From Streptomyces sp. NBC_00358 (GTDB lineage: Bacteria; Actinomycetota; Actinomycetes; Streptomycetales; Streptomycetaceae): a DNA stretch of 64,000 nucleotides. The number at the start of each line of letters is the position of its first letter. The first letter of the stretch is position 1. A program made the position numbers and the translations under genes. The DNA is taken from positions 5,270,001 through 5,334,000 of the forward strand of contig NZ_CP107976.1 in the NCBI RefSeq assembly GCF_036099295.1. Reading direction: 5' to 3'. The notes below the pieces were generated by a model that saw nothing but the letters and a program-made list of their open reading frames with translations, was not told the origin of the DNA and did no database searches. This document shows, one piece after another, positions 34,210-42,111 of this stretch.

Positions 34210-34226
34210 CACGTCTTCCATTGAAG

Positions 34227-34241
34227 CTGACGAGGTGTCAG
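34227..34241. promoter_or_regulatory. Regulon operator copy 4
   Basis: CTGACGAGGTGTCAG, followed by ATG, with perfect CTGAC/GTCAG arms. It lies 17 bp upstream of the flavin-reductase start and links that gene to the regulon. The plus-strand gene begins 140 bp away and is probably not controlled by it. Confidence 0.8.
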
Positions 34242-34379
34242 ATGGGAAGGGGTCCGCCGGGCCGGGAGCGCGACCGTACGGCGGGGCGGGGCGCGGGCGG
34301 GGGGCCGGTGGGGCCTGTGGGGGCGGACGGCGGCAACCCCTCGCCGGACGAGGTGTTTCGGCCGCGTATCTTTCGCCTC

Positions 34380-35348
34380 ATGAGGTGCGCAGACTCCGGG
34401 CGGCCCGTGCGCTCCCGGTGGACATGGACCGGTGTGGAGGTGAACCTCGCCGCGGCGATCTGCGCGGCGCAGTTCGCGGTCGCCTTCACCGTCCGGTGGG
34501 TCGGGACGTTCGACGACGACGACCACGGCGCCGGGCTGGGTGGAGGGTTCGCCGCCGTCGGCCTGCTGTGCCTGCTGGTGTTCGGGCCGCCCCTGCTCGC
34601 CGTCCTGGGGCTGCTGCACGCGGTGACGTTCACGATGCCGGCGGCCACGCTCGCCCGGCTGGTGACCCGCCGCGCGCCCGGCCCCGAGGGTGCCTGGCAC
34701 CTGGGTTTCGTGCTGGTGCTCGGCACGTTCTGGGCCGCGCTCGCGGTCGTCCTCCTCGGCCTCGCGCCCACCGGCGTCCCGGCCCTGCTGATCGCCGTGT
34801 CGGGTGTCCCGCCCGCGCTGGGTGCCGCCCGGACGCGGTGGCGCGAGCGCGTCTCCGGACGTCCGCCGGCCGGCCGGCGCATCTGGCTCCGCTCGGCGAT
34901 CGCGGGATTCGGGGGGTGCCTCATGGTCATCGTGGCGGGCACGGTGGCCCTGGCCACGGGAGTCATCCAGGAGTACGAGCCCCCGAAACTCGGGGCCGAG
35001 CAGCTCACCGGCGTCTGGCACGGCGATCACGGGGCCGTGCTGCGACTGCGCGCCGACGGCCGGGCCGAGCTCACGGCGCTTCCGGCCCAGCCCGAGTTCG
35101 GGGACGTGGCCACCAAGGAGTTCACGCGCTGCGACGGCACCGGCAAGTGGTTCCTCGACACCAGCGGCCGCTACGACCCGTACGCCGACGGGCACGCCCT
35201 CGAACGGCGGGACGGTGTCGTGGTCCGCGTCGGCGACTGCGGCCACGACACGTACTGGACCATCGGCGGCACCGCGGCCCACCCGGAACTGTTCGTCCTC
35301 TTCGGCGACCCCGACTCGGGTGACCTGCGCATACTGAAGCAGGACTGA
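34380..35348 (+). CDS. Membrane protein with C-terminal extracytoplasmic domain
   Basis: A 322-residue protein of unknown function. Three or four transmembrane helices span about residues 20-150 (VNLAAAICAAQFAVAFTV; FAAVGLLCLLVFGPPLL; LGFVLVLGTFWAALAVVLL), with one more near 185-205 (FGGCLMVIVAGTVALATGV). The last 110 residues form a soluble domain starting EQLTGVWHGDHGAVLRL, a pattern seen in small beta-rich modules. The ATG at 34380 has no clear ribosome site, so the gene may be leaderless; an in-frame start at 34221 adds unlikely low-complexity sequence. No link to the catabolic genes is evident. Confidence 0.7.
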   Translation: MRCADSGRPVRSRWTWTGVEVNLAAAICAAQFAVAFTVRWVGTFDDDDHGAGLGGGFAAVGLLCLLVFGPPLLAVLGLLHAVTFTMPAATLARLVTRRAPGPEGAWHLGFVLVLGTFWAALAVVLLGLAPTGVPALLIAVSGVPPALGAARTRWRERVSGRPPAGRRIWLRSAIAGFGGCLMVIVAGTVALATGVIQEYEPPKLGAEQLTGVWHGDHGAVLRLRADGRAELTALPAQPEFGDVATKEFTRCDGTGKWFLDTSGRYDPYADGHALERRDGVVVRVGDCGHDTYWTIGGTAAHPELFVLFGDPDSGDLRILKQD

Positions 35349-35394
35349 ACGGGCCCGCCTCGCTTCGACACTGTCGGTCCGGGCCGGGGGCTCG

Positions 35395-35590
35395 GCGCTG
35401 TCCGGTTCGGCATGGCCCGGCGGGGCCTGGCATGGCACGGAATGGTTCGGCACGGCGTGGTGGGGCCTGGCTCTGCGTTGTCCGGCATGGCACGGCCTGG
35501 CGGGGTAGCTCTCCGCTGTCCGGCGCTGCCCGGCGCGGCCTGGCACGGTCTGGCCCGGCACGGGACGGTGCGGCTTGCCCGGTGTTCCCC
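35395..35590. repeat. Low-complexity TGGCACGG-type repeat tract
   Basis: Nearly 200 bp built from degenerate TGGCAYGG / CGGGGCCTGG units fills the gap between the membrane-protein and enoyl-CoA hydratase genes. The units vary in length and order. No gene is apparent. Confidence 0.7.
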
Positions 35591-35600
35591 CGGGCCGGTG

Positions 35601-36551
35601 TCAGCGGCCCTCGTAGCGGGGGGTCCGGCGTTCCACGAAGCTCGCCACGCCCTCGTTGGCGTCCGCCGTCGTCATGTTGATCTCCTGCGCCGCCGCCTCC
35701 GCCGCGAAGGCGCTGCCGCGGTCGGTGTCGAGGGAGGCGTTCACCAGTTGTTTGGTGAGGGCCAGCGCGCGGGTCGGCCCGGCGGCGAGCCGCTCGGACC
35801 ACTCGCGCGCCGTCTTCTCCAACTCCTCGGGCGGTACGACCCTGTTGACGAGCCCGATCCGCTCCGCGTCGGTGGCGTTCAGCGCGTCGCCGAAGAACAT
35901 CAGCTCCTTGGCCCGCCGCGGACCGACCAGGCGGGGCAGCAGATAGGCCCCGCCGCCGTCCGGCACGAGACCGCGGCGCACGAACACCTCGATGAACCTT
36001 GCCGGTTCGGCCGCGAGGACGAGGTCGCACGCGAAGGCGAGATGCGCGCCGATCCCGGCCGCCGTGCCGTTGACCGCCGCGAGCACCGGCTTCTCGCAGT
36101 CGAGGACGGCTGCGATCAGGCGCTGCGCGCCCAGCCGGATGGTGCGGGCGACATCGCCGGGCACCCGCTCCCCGGCGGGCGGACCGCCCCGCAGGTCCGC
36201 TCCCGCGCAGAACCCGCGGCCGGTCGCGGTGATGACCACGGCCCGCACCGCGGGGTCGGCGGACGCCGCCGTGAGCAGCTCGATCACGCGTTCCCGCTGG
36301 TCCCAGGTGAGCGCGTTCATCGCCTCGGGGCGGTCGAGGGTGATCCACGAGACCGCGTTGTCAGTGGTGTGCCGTATCAATGAGTCGAGGGGCTTTTCGG
36401 TTGGTTCGCGAGAGTCGCGAGAGTCGCGAGAGTCGCGAGAGTCGCGAGAGTCGCGAGAGTCGCGAGAGTCGCGAGGTTCGCGCTGTTCACGTTGTTCGCG
36501 GTTTTCGCTGGGTTCGGGAGCTTCACGGGACACACGGGGGGAGTCGGTCAT
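35601..36551 (-). CDS. Enoyl-CoA hydratase/isomerase with (Asp-Ser-Arg)7 N-terminal repeat
   Basis: A 316-residue crotonase-family enzyme. The catalytic fold begins about residue 60 (AVSWITLDRPEAMNALTW). The oxyanion-hole motifs are GRGFCAGADLRGG (about 112) and NGTAAGIGAHLAFACDLVLAA (about 160); VRRGLVPDGGGAYLLPRLVG (about 190) carries the region of the catalytic Glu/Asp. The first 55 residues are unusual: E-Q-R repeats and then seven perfect D-S-R triplets encoded by a 9-bp tandem repeat. GGAG precedes ATG 36551. It lies 163 bp downstream of the NDP-forming acyl-CoA synthetase on the same strand and is probably co-transcribed with it. Confidence 0.9.
   Translation of the reverse strand: MTDSPRVSREAPEPSENREQREQREPRDSRDSRDSRDSRDSRDSRDSREPTEKPLDSLIRHTTDNAVSWITLDRPEAMNALTWDQRERVIELLTAASADPAVRAVVITATGRGFCAGADLRGGPPAGERVPGDVARTIRLGAQRLIAAVLDCEKPVLAAVNGTAAGIGAHLAFACDLVLAAEPARFIEVFVRRGLVPDGGGAYLLPRLVGPRRAKELMFFGDALNATDAERIGLVNRVVPPEELEKTAREWSERLAAGPTRALALTKQLVNASLDTDRGSAFAAEAAAQEINMTTADANEGVASFVERRTPRYEGR
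36411..36473. repeat. Seven perfect 9-bp tandem repeats inside enoyl-CoA hydratase gene
   Basis: AGAGTCGCG occurs seven times without change and is flanked by degenerate units on both sides. The unit is three codons long (Asp-Ser-Arg on the minus strand), so slippage changes protein length without a frameshift. Confidence 0.97.
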
Positions 36552-36714
36552 GGGGGTGCTCCGTTTCGTACGGCGGTTGCGGGCGGGTCTGCCGGGCGGT
36601 GTGCATGGCCCGGGCCGTGTGCTTGGCCCGGGCTGTGCGGGCCGGCGGGCCGGTGCGCACCGGCGGGCCCGCGCGGGCCGTCGTGCGGGCCCGCGCGAGC
36701 GGCCCGGAGCCGGT

Positions 36715-38940
36715 TCAGCGGCAGAGCACCAGCGCGTCCAGGGCCACCGCTCCCTGCCCCCGGGGCAGCACCATCAGCGGATTGATGTCCAGCTCCGAGA
36801 TCTCGTCCCCGAGTTCGAGCGCCATGCGCTGCACCCGGACCACGACCTCGACGAGCGCGTCCACATCCACCGGCGGGGCCCCGCGCACCCCGTCGAGGAG
36901 TGCCCGCCCCCGCAGCTCGGACAGCATGGCCCGCGCCTGGTCGTCACCGAACGGCGGCACGCGTACGGCGGTGTCGCGCAGCACCTCGACGAGGACCCCG
37001 CCGAGCCCGACGGTCACGGTCGGCCCGAAGAGCTGGTCGTGCGTGACGCCGACGACCATCTCGACGCCCCGCTCGACCATCTGGCAGACGAGGACGCCGT
37101 CGAGGGAGATGTCCTCGTAGCGGGCGATGTCGGTCAGCTCGCGATAGGCGTCGCGGACCTGGCTGGCGGAGGTCAGCCCGATCTTGACCAGGCCGAGTTC
37201 CGTCTTGTGGGCGATCTGCGCGCCGGAGGCCTTCATGACCACCGGGTAGCCGACCTGGCTCGCCGCCCGTACGGCCGCCGCCGCGCTGGTCACCAACTGC
37301 TCGCGCGGTACGCGGATCCCGTACGCGCGCAGCAGTTGCTTGGCCGCGTGTTCGCTCAGTTGCTGCCCCGGGCGCATCAGTGCCTGGGCCTTGCGGAAGG
37401 AGGGCGACGGGGTGCGCGGGGCCTCGTCGAAGGGCGAGCGGTACGCGGCGGTGAACCGCGCGTGGTCGAGGTGGGCGCGCACGGCGGTGATGCAGTTGGC
37501 GAAGGTACGGAAGGTGGCGACCCGGGACGACCCGAGCAGCGTCTCGCGGTACGCCGCCTCCGTGCCGACCGGCGATCCCCACACCACGCAGACGAGCTTG
37601 TCCGTCTGTTCCGCCGCGTCCACCAGGTCCTGCGCGAGTTTGTCGCTCATGGGCGGGAAGGGCCCGGTGATCGGGCAGATCAGCACGCCGACCGAGGGGT
37701 CGGCGAGGATCGCGTCGATGATCTTCCGGCCGCGCCAGTCGCCGACCGGGTGGCCGCCGTTGTCGACCGGGTTCGCGACGTTCAGGTAGTCGGGTATCCA
37801 GGTGTGCAGTTCGGCCTGTTTGGCGTCCGAGAGGACCGGCAGGTCCAGTCCCGCCGCGCTCGCCAGGTCCGCGAAGTGCGCGCCCGTGCCGCCCGAGATC
37901 GAATAGACCACGACCCCGTCGACCCTCGGTGTGCGGGCCCGCGCCAGCAGGGCCGCGGTGTCCTGGAGTTCGTCGAGTCCGTCGACGCGGATCACCCCGA
38001 ACTGCCGCATCGCCGCGTCCACGACGGTGTCGGCGCCGGTCAGCTTGCCGGTGTGCGAGGCGGCGGTGCGGGCGCCGGTCTCGGTGCGGCCGACCTTGAC
38101 CGCGACGACGGGCACTCCGCGCCGGGCGGCGCGGTCGGCGGCGAGCAGGAAGGAGCGGCCGTCCTTGAGCCCCTCGACGTAGCAGGCGATGGCGCCGACC
38201 TCGGGACGTTCGGAGAAGTAGGAGATGAAGTCGGAGGTCTCCAGATCGGCCTCGTTGCCGGTGGGTGCCCAGTGGGAGAGGCGGACGCCCAGTTGCTGCA
38301 TCGCGAACACCGGCCGCCCCTGGTGGCCGGACTGGGTGATGAGGGCGATCGCGGGACCGTCGAGGTCGTCGCGGAAGTTCTCGAAGGCGTTGAGGTTGGT
38401 GTTGGGTCCGAGCAGCCGCAGACCGGAGCGGCGTACGGCGGTGGCGAGCCGGGCCTGTTCGGCGGCGCCCTCGGTCCCGGTCTCGGCGAACCCGGACGCG
38501 AAGGCGACCGCGAACTTCACCTTGGCCTCGGCCAGTTCCTCGATCACCGGAAGGGGGTCGCCGACGAGGAGTACGGCCAGATCCACCTGCTCCGGCAGGT
38601 CCGCCACGGAGGGGAGGCAGGGCAGGCCGAAGACGGTCCGGCGGGTGGGGTGCACCGGGTGGAGCCGGGCGCCGACCCGCTCGGCCCAGCCGATGAGCTG
38701 CCGCGTGATCCCGGTGTTCGGCCGCCCCTCGGTGTCCGAGGCGCCGATCACGGCCACGGACTCGGGGCGGAAGAAGCGGTCCAGATCGGGTACTGCGGCG
38801 TACAGCGGGCGCCCGCTGACGTCCAGGTCGTCCACCTCGGCCGGTCGTCCGTGCACGACCGGCGAGGGCTGCTCGCCGCAGGCGATGACCCGGGCCCGGC
38901 GGGAGTCGGTGGTGAGGGTGCCGTGGGTTGATCCAAGCAT
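36715..38940 (-). CDS. NDP-forming acyl-CoA synthetase (fused CoA-binding/ligase/ATP-grasp)
   Basis: A 741-residue protein of the acetate-CoA ligase (ADP-forming)-like family. The order is CoA-binding Rossmann domain (about 55-180; SVAVIGASDTEGRPNTG), succinyl-CoA-ligase-like domains (about 200-500; ALITQSGHQG and the phospho-His candidate in AASHTGKLTGAD) and an ATP-grasp domain (about 520-741; VGYPVVMKASGAQIAHKTELG). It would make an acyl-CoA from an acid with ATP and phosphohistidine chemistry, or could act in acylation signalling, as some members do. AGGAG lies 11 bases before ATG 38940. Two operators stand just upstream, so it is a regulon member. Confidence 0.88.
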   Translation of the reverse strand: MLGSTHGTLTTDSRRARVIACGEQPSPVVHGRPAEVDDLDVSGRPLYAAVPDLDRFFRPESVAVIGASDTEGRPNTGITRQLIGWAERVGARLHPVHPTRRTVFGLPCLPSVADLPEQVDLAVLLVGDPLPVIEELAEAKVKFAVAFASGFAETGTEGAAEQARLATAVRRSGLRLLGPNTNLNAFENFRDDLDGPAIALITQSGHQGRPVFAMQQLGVRLSHWAPTGNEADLETSDFISYFSERPEVGAIACYVEGLKDGRSFLLAADRAARRGVPVVAVKVGRTETGARTAASHTGKLTGADTVVDAAMRQFGVIRVDGLDELQDTAALLARARTPRVDGVVVYSISGGTGAHFADLASAAGLDLPVLSDAKQAELHTWIPDYLNVANPVDNGGHPVGDWRGRKIIDAILADPSVGVLICPITGPFPPMSDKLAQDLVDAAEQTDKLVCVVWGSPVGTEAAYRETLLGSSRVATFRTFANCITAVRAHLDHARFTAAYRSPFDEAPRTPSPSFRKAQALMRPGQQLSEHAAKQLLRAYGIRVPREQLVTSAAAAVRAASQVGYPVVMKASGAQIAHKTELGLVKIGLTSASQVRDAYRELTDIARYEDISLDGVLVCQMVERGVEMVVGVTHDQLFGPTVTVGLGGVLVEVLRDTAVRVPPFGDDQARAMLSELRGRALLDGVRGAPPVDVDALVEVVVRVQRMALELGDEISELDINPLMVLPRGQGAVALDALVLCR

Positions 38941-38976
38941 CGGTCCGCCCGCTCCTGTGTGACAGCCAACTGATAA

Positions 38977-38991
38977 CTGACGCAGTGTCAG
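38977..38991. promoter_or_regulatory. Regulon operator copy 5
   Basis: CTGACGCAGTGTCAG, preceded by AA and followed by ATT. It is 36 bp upstream of the synthetase start and 24 bp centre-to-centre from the next copy. Confidence 0.83.
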
Positions 38992-39000
38992 ATTACGCAA

Positions 39001-39015
39001 CTGACGTCGCGTCAG
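39001..39015. promoter_or_regulatory. Regulon operator copy 6
   Basis: CTGACGTCGCGTCAG has perfect six-base arms. It forms a tandem pair with the copy at 38977 upstream of the acyl-CoA synthetase gene. Confidence 0.85.
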
Positions 39016-39133
39016 GAACCGTTGTGCAGGGGTGGGCTTCTGTTAGGTACCCGCCGGAGGGTCCGGCCTACCGTGGTTCCGTCCGGTGGGGGTCCGGTCT
39101 GCCGCGGTTCGGGTGCTGTCCGGTGGGTGGGTC

Positions 39134-39246
39134 GGGGCCGTGCCGGTACATCCGCCCGCATCCGAACGGATCCCATCGGCGTTTCGACGTGGACGGCGGT
39201 GACGATCCGTCCGGCCTGCGGGCATTTGATGTACCGGCACGGCCCC
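39134..39246. repeat. Long imperfect inverted repeat (about 40-bp arms)
   Basis: The outer 18 bp, GGGGCCGTGCCGGTACAT (39134-39151), recur as an exact reverse complement at 39229-39246. Further in, CCCGCA and CGGAT blocks continue the complementarity, with a few mismatches and a short bulge, to about 39173 and 39204. The central loop is about 30 nt. It could fold as a long RNA hairpin or be the remnant of a small mobile element. Confidence 0.75.
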
Positions 39247-39344
39247 TTCCGTGCGCTCCCGGGTGCGGGTACGGGTGCGTCGTCGTGGCTGCTCCTTCCC
39301 CGGACGGGGAAGCAATCAGCCCTCCGGTCCGCCGTCCGGGCGGA

Positions 39345-39540
39345 AGGAAGCTTGAGCCCTCCGACCCATCTTCCGGGCGAGGGGGAACTTCGGTCCCACC
39401 GGCCCGCCTTCGGGTGCGGGGGAGTTTCAGCCCCTGCGGCGTTTGAGGAGCGGGGTCTGGGGCGGAGCCCCAGGGGTGGTGGGGGTCCCCCCTGGTCGAG
39501 CGAAGCCGAGACCTTGGGGGAGGGTAGGGGCGGAGGGGGC
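39345..39540. repeat. Dispersed Streptomyces intergenic repeat with two hairpins
   Basis: The stretch contains CGGCGTTTGAGGAGCGGGG, then GGGTCTGGGGCGGAGCCCCA and TCGAGCGAAGCCGAGACCTT. I recognise these strings as a common intergenic element in many Streptomyces genomes. Hairpins lie at 39457-39473 (CTGGGGC-GGA-GCCCCAG) and 39487-39520 (CCCCCTGGTC ... GACCTTGGGGG). It sits directly after the monooxygenase stop codon and probably acts as its terminator. Confidence 0.7.
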
Positions 39541-39558
39541 GAGAGAGTCGTCGGTTTC

Positions 39559-40758
39559 TCAGCGGGTGGGCTGGGGGGTGGTCGTGTGGCGGGCGACCGC
39601 CTTCGCGATCTTCTCGGCGTCGAGGGCGAGTTCGCGGAACATGCCGCTGATGGGGTTGGTGAAGCCGGTGAAGTACAGGCCGGGCGCGTTCTCCGGGGTG
39701 TGGCCGCCCTGCACGACCGGGCGTCCGCGACCGTCGAGCACGTCGAGGTGGCCGACCATGCCCTCCAGGGCTCGCACGTATCCCGTGGCGGCGATGACCA
39801 CGTCCGGGTCGATCCGGCTTCCGTCGGCGAGGACGGCCTTGTCGTCCTCGAACCCGTCCACCGCGGCCACGATCTCGACCTCGCCCCTGCGTACGGCGGC
39901 GATCAGGCCGACGTCCTGGACGGGGATGGAACCCTCGTTGACGCGCGAGTACAGCCCGGTTTCGGGGCGGGGCAGACCCTGCGCCGCCAGATCGGGCACG
40001 CTCAGCCGCGCCATCGGCCCGGCGAGCCCGTCCACGAGCCGCACCGGCAGCCGCCGTACGAGGATGCCCGTGAACTGCGCGGCCCAGCCGGCCGTCGAGC
40101 GGCGCACGATGTGCGGCGCGGTGCGTACGGACAGCCGTACGCGCGAGGCGCCGCCCTCGACCAGGTCCACGGCGATCTCGGCACCCGTGTTGCCGATGCC
40201 GACGACGAGGACGTCGCGGCCCGCGTAGGGGGCCGGGCTGCGGTACTCGCCGGCGTGCAGCAGCTTGCCGGTGTACGTGTCGCGGCCGGACCAGTCGGGG
40301 ATGTGTGGGGTGTGGTTGTAGCCGGTCGCGACGACCACCGCGCTGCCGGTCAGTTCACGGCCGCCGGTGGCGTGCAGCAGCCAGCCGTCGCCGCCCGGGG
40401 CGGGCTCGACGCGCGAGACCTCCACGCCCGTGACGATCTCCAGCTCGTGGTGCTCGGCGTACTTCTCCAGATAGCGCACCACGTTGTCGCGCGACACCCA
40501 GCGGCCGAACGAGCGCGGCATCTTCAGCCCGGGCAGCGCGGACAGCCGCCGGGTGGTGTGCAGGTGCAGGCGGTCGTAGTGGCGTCGCCAGGACGCGCCG
40601 ACCTGGTCCGACTTCTCCAGCACGACGGCTCGTACACCCCGGGCGCGCAGCGCGTGAGCCGCCGCGAGCCCCCCGGGGCCGCCCCCGATCACGTACACGG
40701 GGCGGTCCTCGTGGGACGGCACCGTGCGGGGGGTCGTGGAAGCAGTCGAGTCGGCCAT
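39559..40758 (-). CDS. FMO/class-B-type NAD(P)/FAD monooxygenase
   Basis: A 399-residue two-dinucleotide-domain flavoprotein. The FAD site is VIGGGPGGLAAAHAL (about residues 23-37) and the NADP site VVGIGNTGAEIAVDL (about 188). Between them YTGKLLHAGEY fits the F-x-G-x3-H-x3-Y/F fingerprint of flavin-containing and Baeyer-Villiger monooxygenases. The closing VVIAATGYVRALEG strand contains the ATGY motif. It would oxygenate a heteroatom or ketone with NADPH and O2. No ribosome site is evident before ATG 40758, so it may be leaderless. No operator lies upstream, so membership of the regulon is uncertain despite its position. Confidence 0.9.
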   Translation of the reverse strand: MADSTASTTPRTVPSHEDRPVYVIGGGPGGLAAAHALRARGVRAVVLEKSDQVGASWRRHYDRLHLHTTRRLSALPGLKMPRSFGRWVSRDNVVRYLEKYAEHHELEIVTGVEVSRVEPAPGGDGWLLHATGGRELTGSAVVVATGYNHTPHIPDWSGRDTYTGKLLHAGEYRSPAPYAGRDVLVVGIGNTGAEIAVDLVEGGASRVRLSVRTAPHIVRRSTAGWAAQFTGILVRRLPVRLVDGLAGPMARLSVPDLAAQGLPRPETGLYSRVNEGSIPVQDVGLIAAVRRGEVEIVAAVDGFEDDKAVLADGSRIDPDVVIAATGYVRALEGMVGHLDVLDGRGRPVVQGGHTPENAPGLYFTGFTNPISGMFRELALDAEKIAKAVARHTTTPQPTR

Positions 40759-41137
40759 AGCGCGAGCGTAATCACGACTTTCCTTGATAGGTCTCGGTCA
40801 AGACCGGAATCGGTTGCGAAGTGGTCACGACTGCGGGAGGAGTGCGTGCGACTGGTGGCGTAGATCACTTCAGTGTGATGGGGGCGTGCGAAAAGCGCCC
40901 TGTTGTCGCAGGTGAGCGCCGGGGTGTACGTCTTTTGGGGGAGCGTGGAATCGGCCCCGCGCGCCCCCTCGGGAGGGGTGGGGGAGGGGGTGTGGGTGGG
41001 GGTGGCCGGTGGGCGTTCGTCGTCGCGCACCCTCGTCGGCGGGCCCGGCCTCTTGCGCGGGCGGCCCGGCGCATCGAGACTGGCGGGCACGAAACTGACG
41101 GCTCGTCAGATCCGGTACGGGTGCGGGAGGTTCGGCC
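40759..41137. other. Divergent promoter region with G-rich tract
   Basis: A 379-bp gap between the monooxygenase (minus) and DoxX (plus) genes. It includes arms ATCAC/GTGAT at 40864-40879, a G-run tract at 40971-41003 that meets the pattern for a G-quadruplex on the plus strand, and the operator at 41095. No gene is evident. Confidence 0.55.
41095..41109. promoter_or_regulatory. Regulon operator copy 7
   Basis: CTGACGGCTCGTCAG, preceded by AA and followed by ATC, with perfect six-base arms. It lies 28 bp upstream of the DoxX-family start codon. Confidence 0.87.
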
Positions 41138-41590
41138 ATGGACACGATCTGGCTCGGCGGGGCGGAATGGCTGGCCGTGCTCCGTATCGGGCTCGGGCTG
41201 TGGTGGCTGGAGAGCTGGCGGCACAAGGACCGGAAGGGCTGGTTCGAGCGGGGGACCGGGATCGCGTGGGCCGCGGATGTCGCGTCCAAGCACCGCTGGA
41301 ACGCCGTACGGTCCGGCTTCGACGCGGTCGTCGCACCGCGCCCACGCGTGATGGCGTACGTCGTCGTGTACGCGGAGCTGGCCCTCGGGCTCGGGCTGGT
41401 GGCCGGACTGCTCACGCCCGTCGCCCTGGTGGGAGGGCTGCTCCTCAACGTCCTCTACTTCACGCTGATGATCCACGACTGGGCGGAACAGGGACAGAAC
41501 GCCGTGATGGCGCTGGTCTCGGCCGTCGCCCTGTTCGCGATGTCCTGGCAGACCTGGTCCCTGGACCACGCCCTGGGGCTCTTCCGGTGA
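41138..41590 (+). CDS. DoxX-family membrane protein
   Basis: A 150-residue membrane protein with four hydrophobic segments, at about residues 10-27, 70-90, 92-112 and 122-142. It carries the R-I-x-L-G-x-x-x-x-x-x-S pattern early in helix 1, typical of the DoxX/DoxD family. DoxX-like proteins are associated with quinone or thiol redox steps, but the biochemical role here is unknown. GGGAGG stands seven bases before the ATG. Its stop overlaps the GTG of the DUF35 gene (GTGA), so the two are coupled and share the 41095 operator. It may act as an electron-transfer partner for a pathway oxidation; this is inference. Confidence 0.82.
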   Translation: MDTIWLGGAEWLAVLRIGLGLWWLESWRHKDRKGWFERGTGIAWAADVASKHRWNAVRSGFDAVVAPRPRVMAYVVVYAELALGLGLVAGLLTPVALVGGLLLNVLYFTLMIHDWAEQGQNAVMALVSAVALFAMSWQTWSLDHALGLFR

Positions 41591-42060
41591 GCGGGACCGC
41601 GCGGGCCGGTGGAGCACCGGGGTCCGCCGGTTCGGGTGGCGGGTTCGACGTGCCCGAGGCCGATGCCTTCACCCGGCCGTTCTGGGACGCGGCGGCCCAG
41701 GGGCGGTTGCTGATCCGGCACTGCGCGGCCTGCGACCGCGTCCACCACTACCCCCGGGAGTTCTGCCCGTACTGCTGGAGCGAGGACGTGGGCTGGCGGC
41801 CCGCGACCGGCCGCGCCACGCTCTACACCTGGTCCGTCGTCCACCGCAACGACCTGCCTCCGTTCGACGGGCGGGTGCCGTACGCCGCCGCCGTCGTGGA
41901 CCTGGCGGAGGGCCCCCGGATGATGACCGAGGTGGTCGGGTGCGAGGAGGCGGAGCTGCGGATCGGGATGGATCTGGAGGTGGCGTTCCGGGCGGGAGTC
42001 CCCGTGTTCCGACCCGCGCCACGCGCCGGGTACCGACCCGGTCCGGTGGTTCTTCCGTGA
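41587..42060 (+). CDS. DUF35 OB-fold/zinc-ribbon protein (thiolase partner)
   Basis: A 157-residue protein with a rubredoxin-like zinc ribbon (CAACDRVHHYPREFCPYC, about residues 49-66) followed by an OB-fold (LYTWSVVHRNDLPPF to the end). DUF35 proteins bind thiolase-like enzymes and are needed for their activity, as in the Ltp2/ChsH2 retro-aldolase of cholesterol side-chain degradation. The GTG start overlaps the DoxX stop. The likely partner is the thiolase-like protein at 45942-47132, since the other thiolase has its own DUF35 gene next to it. Partner choice is inference. Confidence 0.87.
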   Translation: MSGTARAGGAPGSAGSGGGFDVPEADAFTRPFWDAAAQGRLLIRHCAACDRVHHYPREFCPYCWSEDVGWRPATGRATLYTWSVVHRNDLPPFDGRVPYAAAVVDLAEGPRMMTEVVGCEEAELRIGMDLEVAFRAGVPVFRPAPRAGYRPGPVVLP

Positions 42061-42111
42061 GCCCGGACGTTCGGGAGTGACCCGTGGGCGTGAACGGGAT
42101 TCAATGGCTGG

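Larger units (their letters stand above)
38941..39558. other. Intergenic region rich in repeats between synthetase and monooxygenase
   Basis: About 620 bp with no credible gene. From left to right it holds two operators (38977-39015), short direct repeats of GTCCGGYCTRCCGYGGTTC type (39060-39115), a long inverted repeat (39134-39246), and a dispersed Streptomyces intergenic element with two hairpins (39345-39540). The hairpins probably end transcription of the minus-strand monooxygenase gene, whose stop is at 39559. Confidence 0.6.

Noticed and set aside
34210..34221. ATG 34221 as start of the flavin reductase
   Set aside because: The next ATG at 34209 has GGAAG at good spacing, while 34221 would place the operator where a ribosome site should be.
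35395..35590. Open frames through the TGGCACGG-type tract
   Set aside because: All frames are open only because the sequence is simple; the peptides are repeats with no ribosome site.
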